From the NCBI GenBank assembly GCA_903813345.2, contig CAIIXF020000004.1, positions 10,860,196-10,924,195 on the forward strand: DNA of 64,000 nt, in the 5' to 3' direction. Under the pieces are notes generated by a model. It was not told the DNA's origin and searched no databases. It saw only the letters and a program-made list of their open reading frames with translations. This document shows positions 47,809-58,275 of the stretch, in pieces. The stretch is from Owenia fusiformis (Eukaryota > Annelida > Polychaeta > Sabellida > Oweniidae). How positions within the stretch are numbered: position 1 is the first letter of the stretch; every line of letters starts with the position of its first letter. The position numbers were made by a program, and so were the translations under genes.

Positions 47809-49326
47809 TTATTCATTGTCTGAATCAGTCTCTCCATCAGATTCTGCTTCACTATTTGACCTATCATTTGATTCATCTCCAGAGTCTTGGCTAAACAGTT
47901 CATCAAATTCATGTTTGTACTTGGACAACACCCTCATAATAGCGACTTTCTCTGATACATCATTTGAGAGCCTCTTTTGAATAGCATCCATGATCTTTCT
48001 ATGCATTGTACTCTCTTCAATGTGTATATAGAGCTTGATGAAATGTCTGTATTTATCCAAGAATTGATTAATATCCCGAGTCTTTAGTTTTGCTTCTGCT
48101 TTTTCTACTGCTTCCTGTTCTGTTAAACCATTGTTAAAATACTTATTAACTTTACTCTGAAAGTCTTTTTCATTGTCTTTTTTTGCATTCGCTTTAAAAT
48201 AGAGATAAGTACTGTTTTCTCTTATATCTTCATCATCTTCAGCTGCACTTTCATTATCATCACTATCATCATCACTATCGCCAAGAGATTCCCACTTGGT
48301 TGAATGGTTAGAATTTTCTACATCATTTTCTGAATCAATCTTTATCTTTTTAATAGCTGGCAACTCATTCTGTTCTGGACACCATTTTTGTATATGTCTT
48401 TGCAGATCATGAAGACTCTCAAAGACAACACCACAATCATCACAAGATACCATGTTGTCTTCTCTATTGCAATGATCCAAATGAGGAAAACCCAGAGGGA
48501 TACTGCTATTTATTTCAGTTGAAGTTTGTAGCACTATGTCATCATCAACATGCTTTTTTATTGGTTGGATTACGTGAGAATAGTCTTCTGCTTTATCATC
48601 AGCAAATGTAAATGCGTTCGGTTTCAACCGCTCATGCTCTGGTGTCTCTTGCTTTAAATCCAATAGTAGATAACCATAGGGTACATTAGTAGCATTGTTG
48701 TATGCTCTCAGAAGTTTTCCACCACTACCTGGATACATCTGCCTTGATAAATGTGCCACCTGCTGACGATCTCTTGGATTATTGAATAGAATCAAATAGT
48801 GTGAGTTCAGACTCATTGTTCTGTTTTCCTTTCCTTGATGGTACATGTTTTGCATGAGACAAATCACAGATAAATTCCGATGGTGGCTTCCTTTTGTATA
48901 AAGATCAGAAATGCGTTCATCTTTAGTCGCTGATGTCATGAGGTCATCTAAGACAAGGAGATTGGGTGTGGTCATATTGAGGAATCTCGGGTTGTCTAAT
49001 TCATCAGGTATTCCATGAATGAACTCTAAACCAGGATAGCTCTTCATTTCTTCATAAGTTGGTTGCCATTGGCCGTAGCACCAAATGATTCTCTTGGGAG
49101 TTGGGGTTATGTATTTTCCTACATGTTTAATTAGCTTCTTCATCAACCACGTTTTGCCTGACGATGTTGGACCAGCTGCAATCAAAGTGAATGGATGTTT
49201 TAATACAATATCTGACTTAACATCTCTGACATCGTCATTATAAGTTCTATGGAGTTGATTCATATGTCTGCTCAAATTATCCTTTCTTGTGAAGTCCATA
49301 TTACATTTTAAGCAAGTAAAAGACAT
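47809..49326 (-). CDS. Polinton FtsK/HerA-type packaging ATPase with two zinc fingers
   Basis: 505 residues. The ATPase core corresponds to the A32-like DNA-packaging motor of Polintons. Order: a C2H2 finger (C5, C8, H21, H26); Walker A GPTSSGKT (52-59); Walker B NLLVLDDLM (122-130); a sensor-like ICLMQNMY (155-162); then YGYLLLDL (217-224). A second finger of C2HC type follows (C295, C298, H311, C316), then a very acidic Ser/Asp stretch (about 345-370). A helical, charged tail ends in an acidic Ser/Asp run. The core alone is normally about 220-250 residues, so the fingers and the 280-residue extension are additions that may bring DNA or protein binding. The ATG at 49326 opens directly into the first finger. 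The frame has no stop or shift. Confidence 0.85.
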   Translation of the reverse strand: MSFTCLKCNMDFTRKDNLSRHMNQLHRTYNDDVRDVKSDIVLKHPFTLIAAGPTSSGKTWLMKKLIKHVGKYITPTPKRIIWCYGQWQPTYEEMKSYPGLEFIHGIPDELDNPRFLNMTTPNLLVLDDLMTSATKDERISDLYTKGSHHRNLSVICLMQNMYHQGKENRTMSLNSHYLILFNNPRDRQQVAHLSRQMYPGSGGKLLRAYNNATNVPYGYLLLDLKQETPEHERLKPNAFTFADDKAEDYSHVIQPIKKHVDDDIVLQTSTEINSSIPLGFPHLDHCNREDNMVSCDDCGVVFESLHDLQRHIQKWCPEQNELPAIKKIKIDSENDVENSNHSTKWESLGDSDDDSDDNESAAEDDEDIRENSTYLYFKANAKKDNEKDFQSKVNKYFNNGLTEQEAVEKAEAKLKTRDINQFLDKYRHFIKLYIHIEESTMHRKIMDAIQKRLSNDVSEKVAIMRVLSKYKHEFDELFSQDSGDESNDRSNSEAESDGETDSDNE

Positions 49327-49583
49327 GTTGCTCCTTCAAGATCTTATTTTAGAATGAACATAATCTAGAACACCTGGGCTTAAATTTACATATTTTCATC
49401 CTGTAATCTGATTGATTCAATAAATCAGCATCAACTTATCAAAATGGCTATACCAGTGAGAATATGATTGTGATGAAGAGGGGAGGAGGAGGAGGAGGGG
49501 GAGGAGGAGGAGGGAAAGAATGAGAGGAGGTATAAGAGGAGTACAACGAGTAGAGAAGATGGAAAGATGAGTATATTGTATTC
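49327..49583. other. Spacer with GGA-rich microsatellite
   Basis: Between the ATPase and the polymerase tail. Purine-rich GGA/GGAGG repeats run from about 49476 to 49514. A 74-codon frame with a poly-Pro run is made by this repeat and is not a gene. Confidence 0.6.
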
Positions 49584-49844
49584 TCACATTTGAATTCTGT
49601 AATGTCCATGTGCAAGTGTACCAACTCCATCATCAAGAATAAAGCGTTTGTCATCATAGGGGTTGAGGCCAATCTTGTTTAATTCCACCATAAAGATGTC
49701 ATGTTTAAATGACCTAAATTGTTTCATTGATGCCATTTTTAATTGTCTCTCCAGAATAGCATTTCGATAGTCATCGTGGGTGATGCTATTCTTTACCACT
49801 GATTTGCTGATACCCTTTGCTGTTTTCTTGACTACATCTCCCAC
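49584..49844 (-). pseudogene. Carboxy-terminal tail of a protein-primed DNA polymerase B
   Basis: About 86 codons, open at the 5' side with no ATG (the first usable codon is GTG, so this is not a true start). The readable pattern is KGISKSVVK, then FRSFKHDIF, then LNPYDDKRFILDDGV and TLAHGHY before a stop. Conserved K-G-x-S, R-S-x-x-H, D-D-K-R and GH positions are what I know from the extreme carboxy terminus of viral and Polinton-type DNA polymerase B. The catalytic motifs (exonuclease, SLYPS, YxDTDS) are missing because the sequence is cut 4-5 bases upstream by the repeat starting at 49848. Confidence 0.65.
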
Positions 49845-49847
49845 AAA

Positions 49848-51281
49848 ACAGGATCTTAAGAGGTTCTGGACAAATCATTTGATTCTGGACTTGACATATT
49901 TTTTTCCAACGAAATCACATCCAAGGGTTGAATTTTTATTGGATATTTAGAGAGCGAGTCCTGTATTGATTTCAATAAAAAGGTTAAAATAGAACGCTAT
50001 TTGAGAGTTAATCTTATACTTTCATTACATTGATAAATTAAGGCAAATTCTGAAAAATTTTAAAGTGCATTTTTTATGAAATATTATCCAAGTATTTAGA
50101 TGAAACGGTCTTATTTAAATACAAATCATAACATGATGATATTTTTTCATAAAATATTTCTTCAAGAAATTCAATTGAAGGCTCAAGATAAAACGAGCTA
50201 ATTTAGGTGAAAACCCTTACATGATGATGTGTTTTCATGACTTCTTTCATAAAATTCCATCAAGGGGTGAAAATAAAATGATCGAATTTAAGTGATTTAA
50301 GGATCACGAGGATAGGTTTTCTTGGATATTTTCTATGAAATCCCATCCAGTGGTCAAGGTAAAATTTTTATTTGGTATATTTGGTCACGTGTTCGAACCC
50401 ATAGAACCATATAGGAACGTCATTTTGAATGTTACGTGATAAATCCATATAAGGCTTTTAGAACAATGTGGGGAAAGATGAGGGGAAACCCCTGACACCT
50501 GTTCACGATTTTATCCGAACGTTCATCGGATCATTTCGGTTTTTATGCACTTCATTATTTTACCGAAGTTTGCCGATTCGATTCGTCGTATTTCGGAATA
50601 TTGGGGACAATTTTATACTCCATTGGGAGTATTTTTAATCTACTTCTTATTACGAAGATTCCCGAACCTTGTTCGGATTAATCCGGATTTTCTGACCTAC
50701 TTCATCTACCGAGATTTAACGAGTTTACATTCGGCTCATTTCGGAATCCTGGTGACAATTTTATACTCCATTGGAGTATTTTTGATCTACTTCTTATGAC
50801 GAAGATTTCCGAACCTTGTTCGGATTAATCCGGATTTTCTGACCTACTTCATCTACCGAGATTTAACGAGTTTACATTCGTCTCATTTCGGAATCCTGGT
50901 GACAATTTTATACTCCATTGGAGTATTTTTGATCTACTTTTTCTGGATTTTGCCCTACTTATTATATCTTTACAACAAGCAAATCAAAAAATTCGCCATG
51001 AACGGGTCTCGATCGACTAACCTAGAGCATGGAAGCTATGCACGTTAGCCATGAGGCTAACGTGCATCCGATACGAAAGGATAAAAGTATTATATATTTA
51101 TACCGAGCGTCAATTCAAAATGATCTTCACTTTTGACTGCACGTAAATACAACTCGTCAGTTGTATCCAGAATAGATGAACGCCTATGGTACTAGTGAAT
51201 AACCAAGTCCCAGGCGAGTGGTTCGCACCCCACCGTGATATGTTATTTTTGCTTTTTTAATACGACAGAAAGGAGCAAGGT
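49848..51281. repeat. Long repeat, copy A (direct sense)
   Basis: It starts ACAGGATCTTAAGAGGTTCT and matches copy B (51657-52996) almost throughout, but lacks the first few and the last about 70 bases. It carries an extra tandem copy of a 148-bp segment (TTCTTAT(G/T)ACGAAGATT... near 50645 and 50793). No protein-coding potential is apparent. An 84-codon frame is repeat-derived. Confidence 0.82.
51001..51070 (-). other. tRNA-like module in copy A
   Basis: On the minus strand, GTTAGCCTCATGGCTAACGTG resembles a pol III A box and D arm, and GATCGAGAC fits the B box GWTCRANNC about 45 bases downstream. The cloverleaf is poor, so it is a tRNA-derived segment (SINE-like) rather than a gene. Copies B (52658-52725, minus) and C (57208-57276, plus) have the same module. 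Confidence 0.4.
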
Positions 51282-51656
51282 CACTGGCATGTAGCGGTCC
51301 TGATATCGATACATTCTACACGCAATAAAACCAGATACCTGCGTGTGATTAAAACTACATGTTAGAGCGTCGATATCCTACAAATCCTATTTTTTCATAA
51401 AAATATTTTTTCATGAAATCCAATCGAAGGGTGAAGATAAAACGATCTTTTAGGTAAAACAGCTTTACATGATCTGGTGATGTGTTTTCATAACTTTTTT
51501 CATAAAAGACCATTCTCGGTTTGGAGAACAAAGTTCGTCACTCTAATTGAGCGTTATCCCTGCTTCGGACAAATTTGATTTTTTTACATAATATAGATTT
51601 GAATGTCTTCTTTTGAATAGTCATAGTTTAATTTGGGTAATATTTCTAGATTTTTC
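51282..51656. repeat. Diverged partial copy of the long repeat
   Basis: At 51390-51510 phrases such as GGTGAAGATAAAACGA, TTTAGGTAAAAC and GATGTGTTTTCATAACTT match the first third of copies A and B, but with many changes. This indicates an older local copy. The rest is unassigned. Confidence 0.5.
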
Positions 51657-52996
51657 ATATAACAGGATCTTAAGAGGTTCTGGACAAATCATTTGATTCT
51701 GGACTTGTCATATTTTTTTTTCAACGAAATCACATCCAAGGGTTGAATTTTTATTAGCTATTTAGAGAGTGAGTCCTGCCTAGTATTAATTTCAATAAAA
51801 AAGTTAAAATAGAACCCTATTTGAGAGCCAATCTAATACTTACATTACATTGATAAATTAAGGCAAATCCTGAAATATTTTTAAAGTGCATTTTTTTATG
51901 AAATATTATCCAGCAAGTATTTAAATGAAACGGTCTTATTTAAATACAAATCATAACATGATATTTTTCATGAAACATTTTTCAATGAAATTCAATTGAA
52001 GGGTCAAGATAAAACGAGCTAATTTAGGTGAAAACCCTTACATGATGATGTGTTTTCATAACTTCTTTCATAAAATTCCATCAAGGGGTGAAGATAAAAT
52101 GATCGAATTTAAGTGATTTAAGGATCACGAGAATATGTTTTCTTTGATATTTTCTATGAAATCCCATCCAATGGTCAAGGTAAAATTTTGATTTTGATTT
52201 TGATTTGGTCACGTGTTCGAAAGATCCATATAAGGCCCATAGAACCATATAGGAACGTCATTTTGAATGTCACGTGATAGATCCATATAAGGCTTTTGGA
52301 ACCATTTATGGAAAGATGAGGGAAGCCCCTGACACCTGTTTCACGATTTTTATGCACTTCATTATTGTACCGAAGTTTGCCGATTCGATTCGTCGTATTT
52401 CGGAATCCTGGTGACAATTTTATACTCCATTGGAGTATTTTTGACCTACTTCTTATGACGGAAATTCCCGAACCTTGTTCGGATTAATCCGGATTTTCTG
52501 ACCTACCTTATCTACCGAGATTTCACGAGTTAACATTCGTCTCATTCCGGAATCCTGGTGACAATTTTATACTCCATTGGAGTATTTTTGATCTACTTTT
52601 TCTGGATTTTGCCCTACTTATTATATCTTGACAAGCAAATCAAAAAGTTCGACATGAACGGGTCTCGATCAACAAACCTAGACTATGGAAGCCAGGCACG
52701 CTAACCATTAGGCCAACGAGCTACCGATATGAAAGAACAAAAGTATTATATATTTATACCGAGCGTCAATTCAAAATGATCCTCACTTTTGTCTCCACTT
52801 AAATACGACTCGTTAGTTGTATCCAGAATAGTAGAACGCCTATGGCGCTAGTGAATAACCAAGTCCCAGGTGAGTGGTTCGTATCCCTCCGTGATATACT
52901 ATTTTTGTTTTATTAAATACGACAGAAGGGAGCAAGGTGTAGGTTGAAAACAAGACGTTAGTTTGTTTCAAAACAGTTTGGAAACATTAATCTCTG
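51657..52996. repeat. Long repeat, copy B (left inverted arm, 1340 bp)
   Basis: It runs from ATATAACAGGATCTTAAG to AAACATTAATCTCTG and is mirrored by copy C at 56936-58275. By eye the two arms differ at only a few per cent of positions. It contains the antisense tRNA-like module at 52658-52725 and a second, sense B-box-like GGTTCGTATCC at 52877-52887 after TATGGCGCTAGTG. Confidence 0.85.
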
Positions 52997-53045
52997 ATAA
53001 TTTAAGGTTTTCCACAGGGCCTCTAGATCTATGAAATTCAATAAT

Positions 53046-53695
53046 CCACTCAGTAAAAATACGATTTCTCTGCAACCTGATGTCCAATCAAGATCATTCA
53101 AATATATATGTGTTCCTGACACGTTTGGGCGTCCGGGAATAAAATTGCTTGTGAAAACTATTTACAAAAGTGTTCCAGAGACCCTTACCTACTTGGCTAA
53201 GGTTTTATTTGAAGATACATTGCCTTATTAGCAGGTAGAGGGGCATACAGAACACAGAAGCAAATGCTATGTTGAAAATTTTCTATATTTCAATTTGAAC
53301 CTGTGTTTACATGTCACGCAGGCCAGTGTTTTATATGGGGATTATATGTACTTTCCTTGTTTACATGAACGTAAATCATTACATGAAATCTGCATTCTTC
53401 TGGGTTTAATCTGGGTTTGTATTGTCTTATTGGGGCTTTTCGACTTTAAAACAAACCCTACCTAAATGGATTGTGTCTCGGGAACGTTTTTGTTAATAGT
53501 TATTATAAACAATTCTGAAAGAATATCACATATTTTTGTCTTCCCTATTTCAGTCATGAATTACGTCAATTTCTCGGGCAAACATTGGGTAGACGTTGTC
53601 ATAACCGGATGCCCGAACGTGTCAGGAACATATAGATACTCGAATGATGTTGATTGAACATCAGGGTTGAGAGAAATCGTAATTTTACTGAGTGG
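53046..53695. mobile_element. 650-bp inverted-repeat element between the long arms
   Basis: CCACTCAGTAAAAATACGAT at the left and ATCGTAATTTTACTGAGTGG at the right open inverted repeats of about 100 bases. Both continue through GTTCCTGACACGTT(T/C)GGGC. Frames of 66 and 63 codons use the arms and are not counted as genes. No target duplication was recognised. Confidence 0.7.
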
Positions 53696-55270
53696 CTTCA
53701 CGAAAAAATAAGCAGCACTTTAGGCCACCTAAATACAACTCGTCAGTTGTATCCAGTTGGAATCCCAGCGTTATGTTTTTAATTATATAGTTGTGCTTTG
53801 ATTTTACGCTGAAAACATTTATAACTACGTCAACTTTATATTAAAACATTTATTATCTTTTCAGTTGTATTAAAATGTAAAATATGATATATGTCAGCTT
53901 ATTGCTTTCTGGAGAACAGTCAAGGTTTAAATTTGGTACAATGAATCGGACACTCATGTAGATCGACATGGTTATAACATTGAACTCAATGCAAATTAGT
54001 AAATTAGTTATTTCTATGAATCACAGCGGGATTGGTTTCATTTTATATGATTGCCAACTCTGGCGGTTTTTTTGTAAATGCTTTTGACCGCTGTAAATGT
54101 GAAACTGATACAGTATTATTCAATTGTTTTATGTCTTGGTCACATTTGCTCCGATTTTCACTACGGCGCCCGGCCGATTGAGTATTGTGTTCAGAAATGT
54201 ATTCAATTTTGAACAAAATACTCGCAGCAAATGTGATCCAGGCATTACACAGCGGTATTTCGAACATACTATTGTTGCTTAACCACGACCTAGCCAATTT
54301 TAAAATCATACTCCTTATTTAAATCCAAGTAAACGATCAATGTCTAGGTATTTGGCGTTTGATGATACTATGGCCCTTGGCGAATTATGATTAGATGAAC
54401 CGAGGTCAACATTAATGTTTCTTGTACAAGGTCATCCCAAGGTCTAAGATAAATATTTAGGTATTTTACGTTTCAAGACCTTTGGACAAATTCGATTCAA
54501 CGATGTATTAAAGTTAAAATGTATACAGAGATAAAATAGGTTATCTCCTATCGTTTCCTTGTGTATACGTTTATGTCTCTGCGTAATAACGCAGATGCGA
54601 GCAGGTAGTTACCAATCTCACCACAAGGTGGCTCGTTCGGGTCAGATAGCATGGCGGGTATGGTAGAAAGTTCCCTTTAACTTAAAGTACATCTGTTTTC
54701 GTGGTTCAATTTTCATATCACCCTTAAAATGTATCTAATAGCAATGCAATTAAAATATGTCCAGTGAACGAAAATGCAATACAAGAATAGATATTTCACT
54801 TTTTGTGATTTTGTAACAATGGGGTTATTTTTTGTATATGTAACATGGTCATTTTCACATTTATATTATTACTGTTCATATTAATCAATCCCTATTCATA
54901 TCAATATAACAGGTCCCTAAGTAGGTTGTTTGCAGTTTTACTCTTTTAATACCATGTTCACTTTTCACCTTGAGTTATTCAACTATGCAAACTGTGTCAG
55001 TTTTATATATCTATTGTTCCCCTATATGGTCTTTCTCACTCACACGTAGCTGAGTTTGCATTGGGTGTTGGCTTGTCAGTAGTTGCTGTAAGAGTTCATG
55101 TTGTACATTACAGAGCATTGTATTTTAAACATTGAAGTTTGAAATAAACTATTTTATATATATTTTAATTTGAAGTTCGAGTTATTTTATTGCCTCCCAC
55201 GGGCCTTCCACACGCCCATTTACATATAACGCTTTGAAACAACTTTAAAAAGTGAGCAATGTCAGTGTTG
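53696..55270. other. Interval without recognised gene
   Basis: A perfect TACAACT-CGTC-AGTTGTA palindrome near 53732 is shared with the long repeats. At 54340-54490 a stretch resembles the diverged repeat at 3190-3690 in opposite sense. No exon is recognised. Confidence 0.35.
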
Positions 55271-56084
55271 TGATAATAGAGAATTTTCGTTATAAGTTGT
55301 TTCAAAAACTTATACGTATACTTAAAGTTTAAAGGGTCTTGTCGAACTAAAATCAATTCAAATTGATTTTCATAATCTGTACCAAGTGGGGCATAACTAT
55401 TCCCGATATAGTCAAGCTTCATCATCAACTAGGGACTGCGAATACAATGTCCTTTGCTAGTGTCATGATTATGAACACGATAAACTAAATTCTAGTTGAC
55501 GGGTCCTTGTAGTGTACGATAAACAAGACCCTTTAAAGTGAATCACTACACGAACGAGTCGATCATTTCAAAGTTCTCATGAAATTATAAGGTCAATTTT
55601 TAAGTTTTTACGTATAAAAGGGCCTTTATACGCAGATTATAAACTTACAGAGTTGGATCTCCGCATAGTATATGTGTGGACCTACTGACCAGAATGGCTT
55701 ATTAAAATTAATCGGCTGAATAGGCATAGTATCCAATCAAATAGCTCGACTCATTCATTAGCTGAACTAATTCTCCCTTCGTTATTTCTACAAGGTGATT
55801 CAAAACGATCATCTACAAAAAATATATTTGAGAGTAGATAAATCTGTAAAACCCGTGTGCTATATCAGCCTATTTGATTCTAGAAAACACATACACGTAT
55901 GACACAACTAAACATGCTTTACATCAAGGGGGTACGGATGGTATGCCATTGGCCCTTTTTATTACCGTCCTAGGAGATATTTCCCGACGAATTAGGAAAT
56001 TATGAAACACCTTGTTTATTGGGTTTATAAGTATAAGTATACGTATAAGTTTTTAAAAAACTTATAACGAAAATTCTCTAATAA
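55271..56084. mobile_element. Possible 814-bp inverted-end element
   Basis: AGAGAATTTTCGTTATAAGT at about 55279 and its inverted copy ACTTATAACGAAAATTCTCT at about 56060 start arms of about 48 bases (through ACTTATACGTATACTTA). A nested pair TTTAAAGGGTCTTGT / ACAAGACCCTTTAAA lies at 55330 and 55525. An 87-codon minus-strand frame at 55165-55428 overlaps the left arm and has no known domain. Confidence 0.6.
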
Positions 56085-56163
56085 CGCCCCTCATACCTAT
56101 TTATTACAGGTCGTGTAGACCATTGTTGCCTGATTTATAGCAAAAACATTGACTTTTGCACGT

Positions 56164-56201
<38 letters not shown>

Positions 56202-56935
56202 CGCCTTTTATAATAGATCTCATATCTTAGAAGCGTATCAGTTCAAAAAATACTAGAAGACCTTACATATTTTGCCATGCACGTCGCCTATTCATTTGGC
56301 AATTCAGTTGTAAATTTTATCTTGAAAAAAATAAATCTTCCAAATTTGTTGAGTTTTCTTGCAGAAATCGCCTACCCCCCCCCCCCTCCATCCATTTTGT
56401 ATGATCACAAGGCGTGATTTAAGCTGCTGATATTCTTCTTTAAACGAGTCGGATTTTCAAAATCTATAAGTTGGACTCCCTTTATAGAAGCTTTGAACTG
56501 AATTTGCACTGCTTAATGCTGAAATTTTATTGTTTATCCATACATTTTAAGAAAAAATGTATAAAAAAAGATGTTAAAGCCAAATGTTGCCCTAAAAATT
56601 CAGAAAATGTAAAAAATTTCGAATTTTCTATGTACAGGCCTTGTTGCCCCTTTAAGAAGCTTAATATGTAAATTATCTAATCAAACATTTCGTCCACCAT
56701 TTTGAAACACTAATCAATCCAATCTGTGCTAGCGATTCATAGGGCGAGCCAGTGGGATATTTCCAGGGTTCATACACACCTGGAAATGTCAGGGAAATTG
56801 ACTTGATTTTCCAAGTGCTGGAAATGTCAGGTAATTTTAAAATTAGGTCAAAAGGGCCAAAGATGAATTTTGAAACGGTAGACATGTCAGGGAAATGTCA
56901 GGGAAATTTGTATCAGTGTTGAAAAAATAATGTTC
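56085..56935. other. Interval with microsatellites and GGAAATGTCAGG words
   Basis: A GAT/ATG trinucleotide repeat lies at 56164-56200 and a C run near 56375-56387. The word GGAAATGTCAGG or AAATGTCAGGGAAAT occurs about five times at 56780-56910. No gene is recognised. Confidence 0.5.
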
Positions 56936-58275
56936 CAGAGATTAATGTTTCCAAACTGTTTTGAAACAAACTAACGTCTTGTTTTCAACCTACACCTTGC
57001 TCCTTTCTGTCGTATTTAATAAAACAAAAATAGTATATCACGGAGGGATACGAACCACTCACCTGGGACTTGGTTATTCACTAGCGCCATAGGCGTTCTA
57101 CTATTCTGGATACAACTGACGAGTCGTATTTAAGTGGAGACAAAAGTGAGGATCATTTTGAATTGACGCTCGGTATAAATATATAATACTTTTGTTCTTT
57201 CATATCGGTGGCTCGTTGGCCTCATGGTTAGCGTGCCTGGCTTCCATAGTCTAGGTTAGTTGATCGAGACCCGTTCATGTCCAACTTTTTGATTTGCTTG
57301 TCAAGATATAATAAGTAGGGCAAAATCCAGAAAAAGTAGATCAAAAATACTCCAATGGAGTATAAAATTGTCACCAGGATTCCGGAATGAGACGAATGTT
57401 AACTCGTGAAATCTCGGTAGATAAAGTAGGTCAGAAAATCCGGATTAATCCGAACAAGGTTTGGGAATTTCCGTCATAAGAAGTAGGTCAAAAATACTCC
57501 AATGGAGTATAAAATTGTCACCAGGATTCCGAAATACGACGAATCGAATCGGCAAACTTCGGTACAATAATGAAATGCATAAAAATCGTGAAACAGGTGT
57601 CAGGGGCTTCCCTCATCTTTCCATAAATGGTTCCAAAAGCCTTATATGGATCTATCACGTGACATTCAAAATGACGTTCCTATATGGTTCTATGGGCCTT
57701 ATATGGATCTTTCGAACACGTGACCAAATCAAAATCAAAACCAAAATTTTACCTTGACCATTGGATGGGATTTCATAGAAAATATCAAAGAAAACATATT
57801 CTCGTGATCCTTAAATCACTTAAATTCGATCATTTTATCTTCACCCCTTGATGGAATTTTATGAAAGAAGTTATGAAAACACATCATCATGTAAGGGTTT
57901 TCACCTAAATTAGCTCGTTTTATCTTGACCCTTCAATTGAATTTCATTGAAAAATGTTTCATGAAAAATATCATGTTATGATTTGTATTTAAATAAGACC
58001 GTTTCATTTAAATACTTGCTGGATAATATTTCATTAAAAAACGCACTTTAAAAATATTTCAGGATTTGCCTTAATTTAACAATGTAATGTAAGTATTAGA
58101 TTGACTCTCAAATAGGGTTCTATTTTAACTTTTTTATTGAAATCAATACTAGGCAGGACTCACTCTCTAAATAGCTAATAAAAATTCAACCCTTGGATGT
58201 GATTTCGTTGAAAAAGAAATATGACAAGTCCAGAATCAAATGATTTGTCCAGAACCTCTTAAGATCCTGTTATAT
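56936..58275. repeat. Long repeat, copy C (right inverted arm, 1340 bp)
   Basis: Inverted counterpart of copy B, from CAGAGATTAATGTTTCC to CTTAAGATCCTGTTATAT. The equal 1340-bp length and high similarity mean the two arms could pair as a stem around 3939 bases. The plus strand here carries the tRNA-like module (A-box-like TTGGCCTCATGGTTAGCGTG at 57216, B-box-like GATCGAGAC at 57262). Confidence 0.85.

Larger units (their letters stand above)
46604..49847 (-). mobile_element. Truncated Maverick/Polinton
   Basis: On the minus strand, three frames in order are polymerase tail, ATPase and integrase, followed by a poly(A) signal at 46604-46609. The polymerase side is cut at 49848 where an unrelated repeat starts. 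The capsid, protease and most of the polymerase are absent, and no terminal inverted repeat was recognised. Complete elements are normally 15-20 kb. Two long intact frames suggest recent truncation or continued selection. Confidence 0.82.

Noticed and set aside
49448-49672. 74-codon frame with a poly-proline run
   Set aside because: Produced by the GGA microsatellite on the other strand and overlapping the polymerase tail.
57208-57276. A functional tRNA gene in copy C
   Set aside because: A and B boxes are approximate and acceptor and anticodon stems do not pair properly, so only a tRNA-like module is supported.
52175-57757. 80- and 98-codon frames in copies B and C
   Set aside because: They are the same repeat sequence read in mirrored arms, with no domain or start context. 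They count as repeat shadows.
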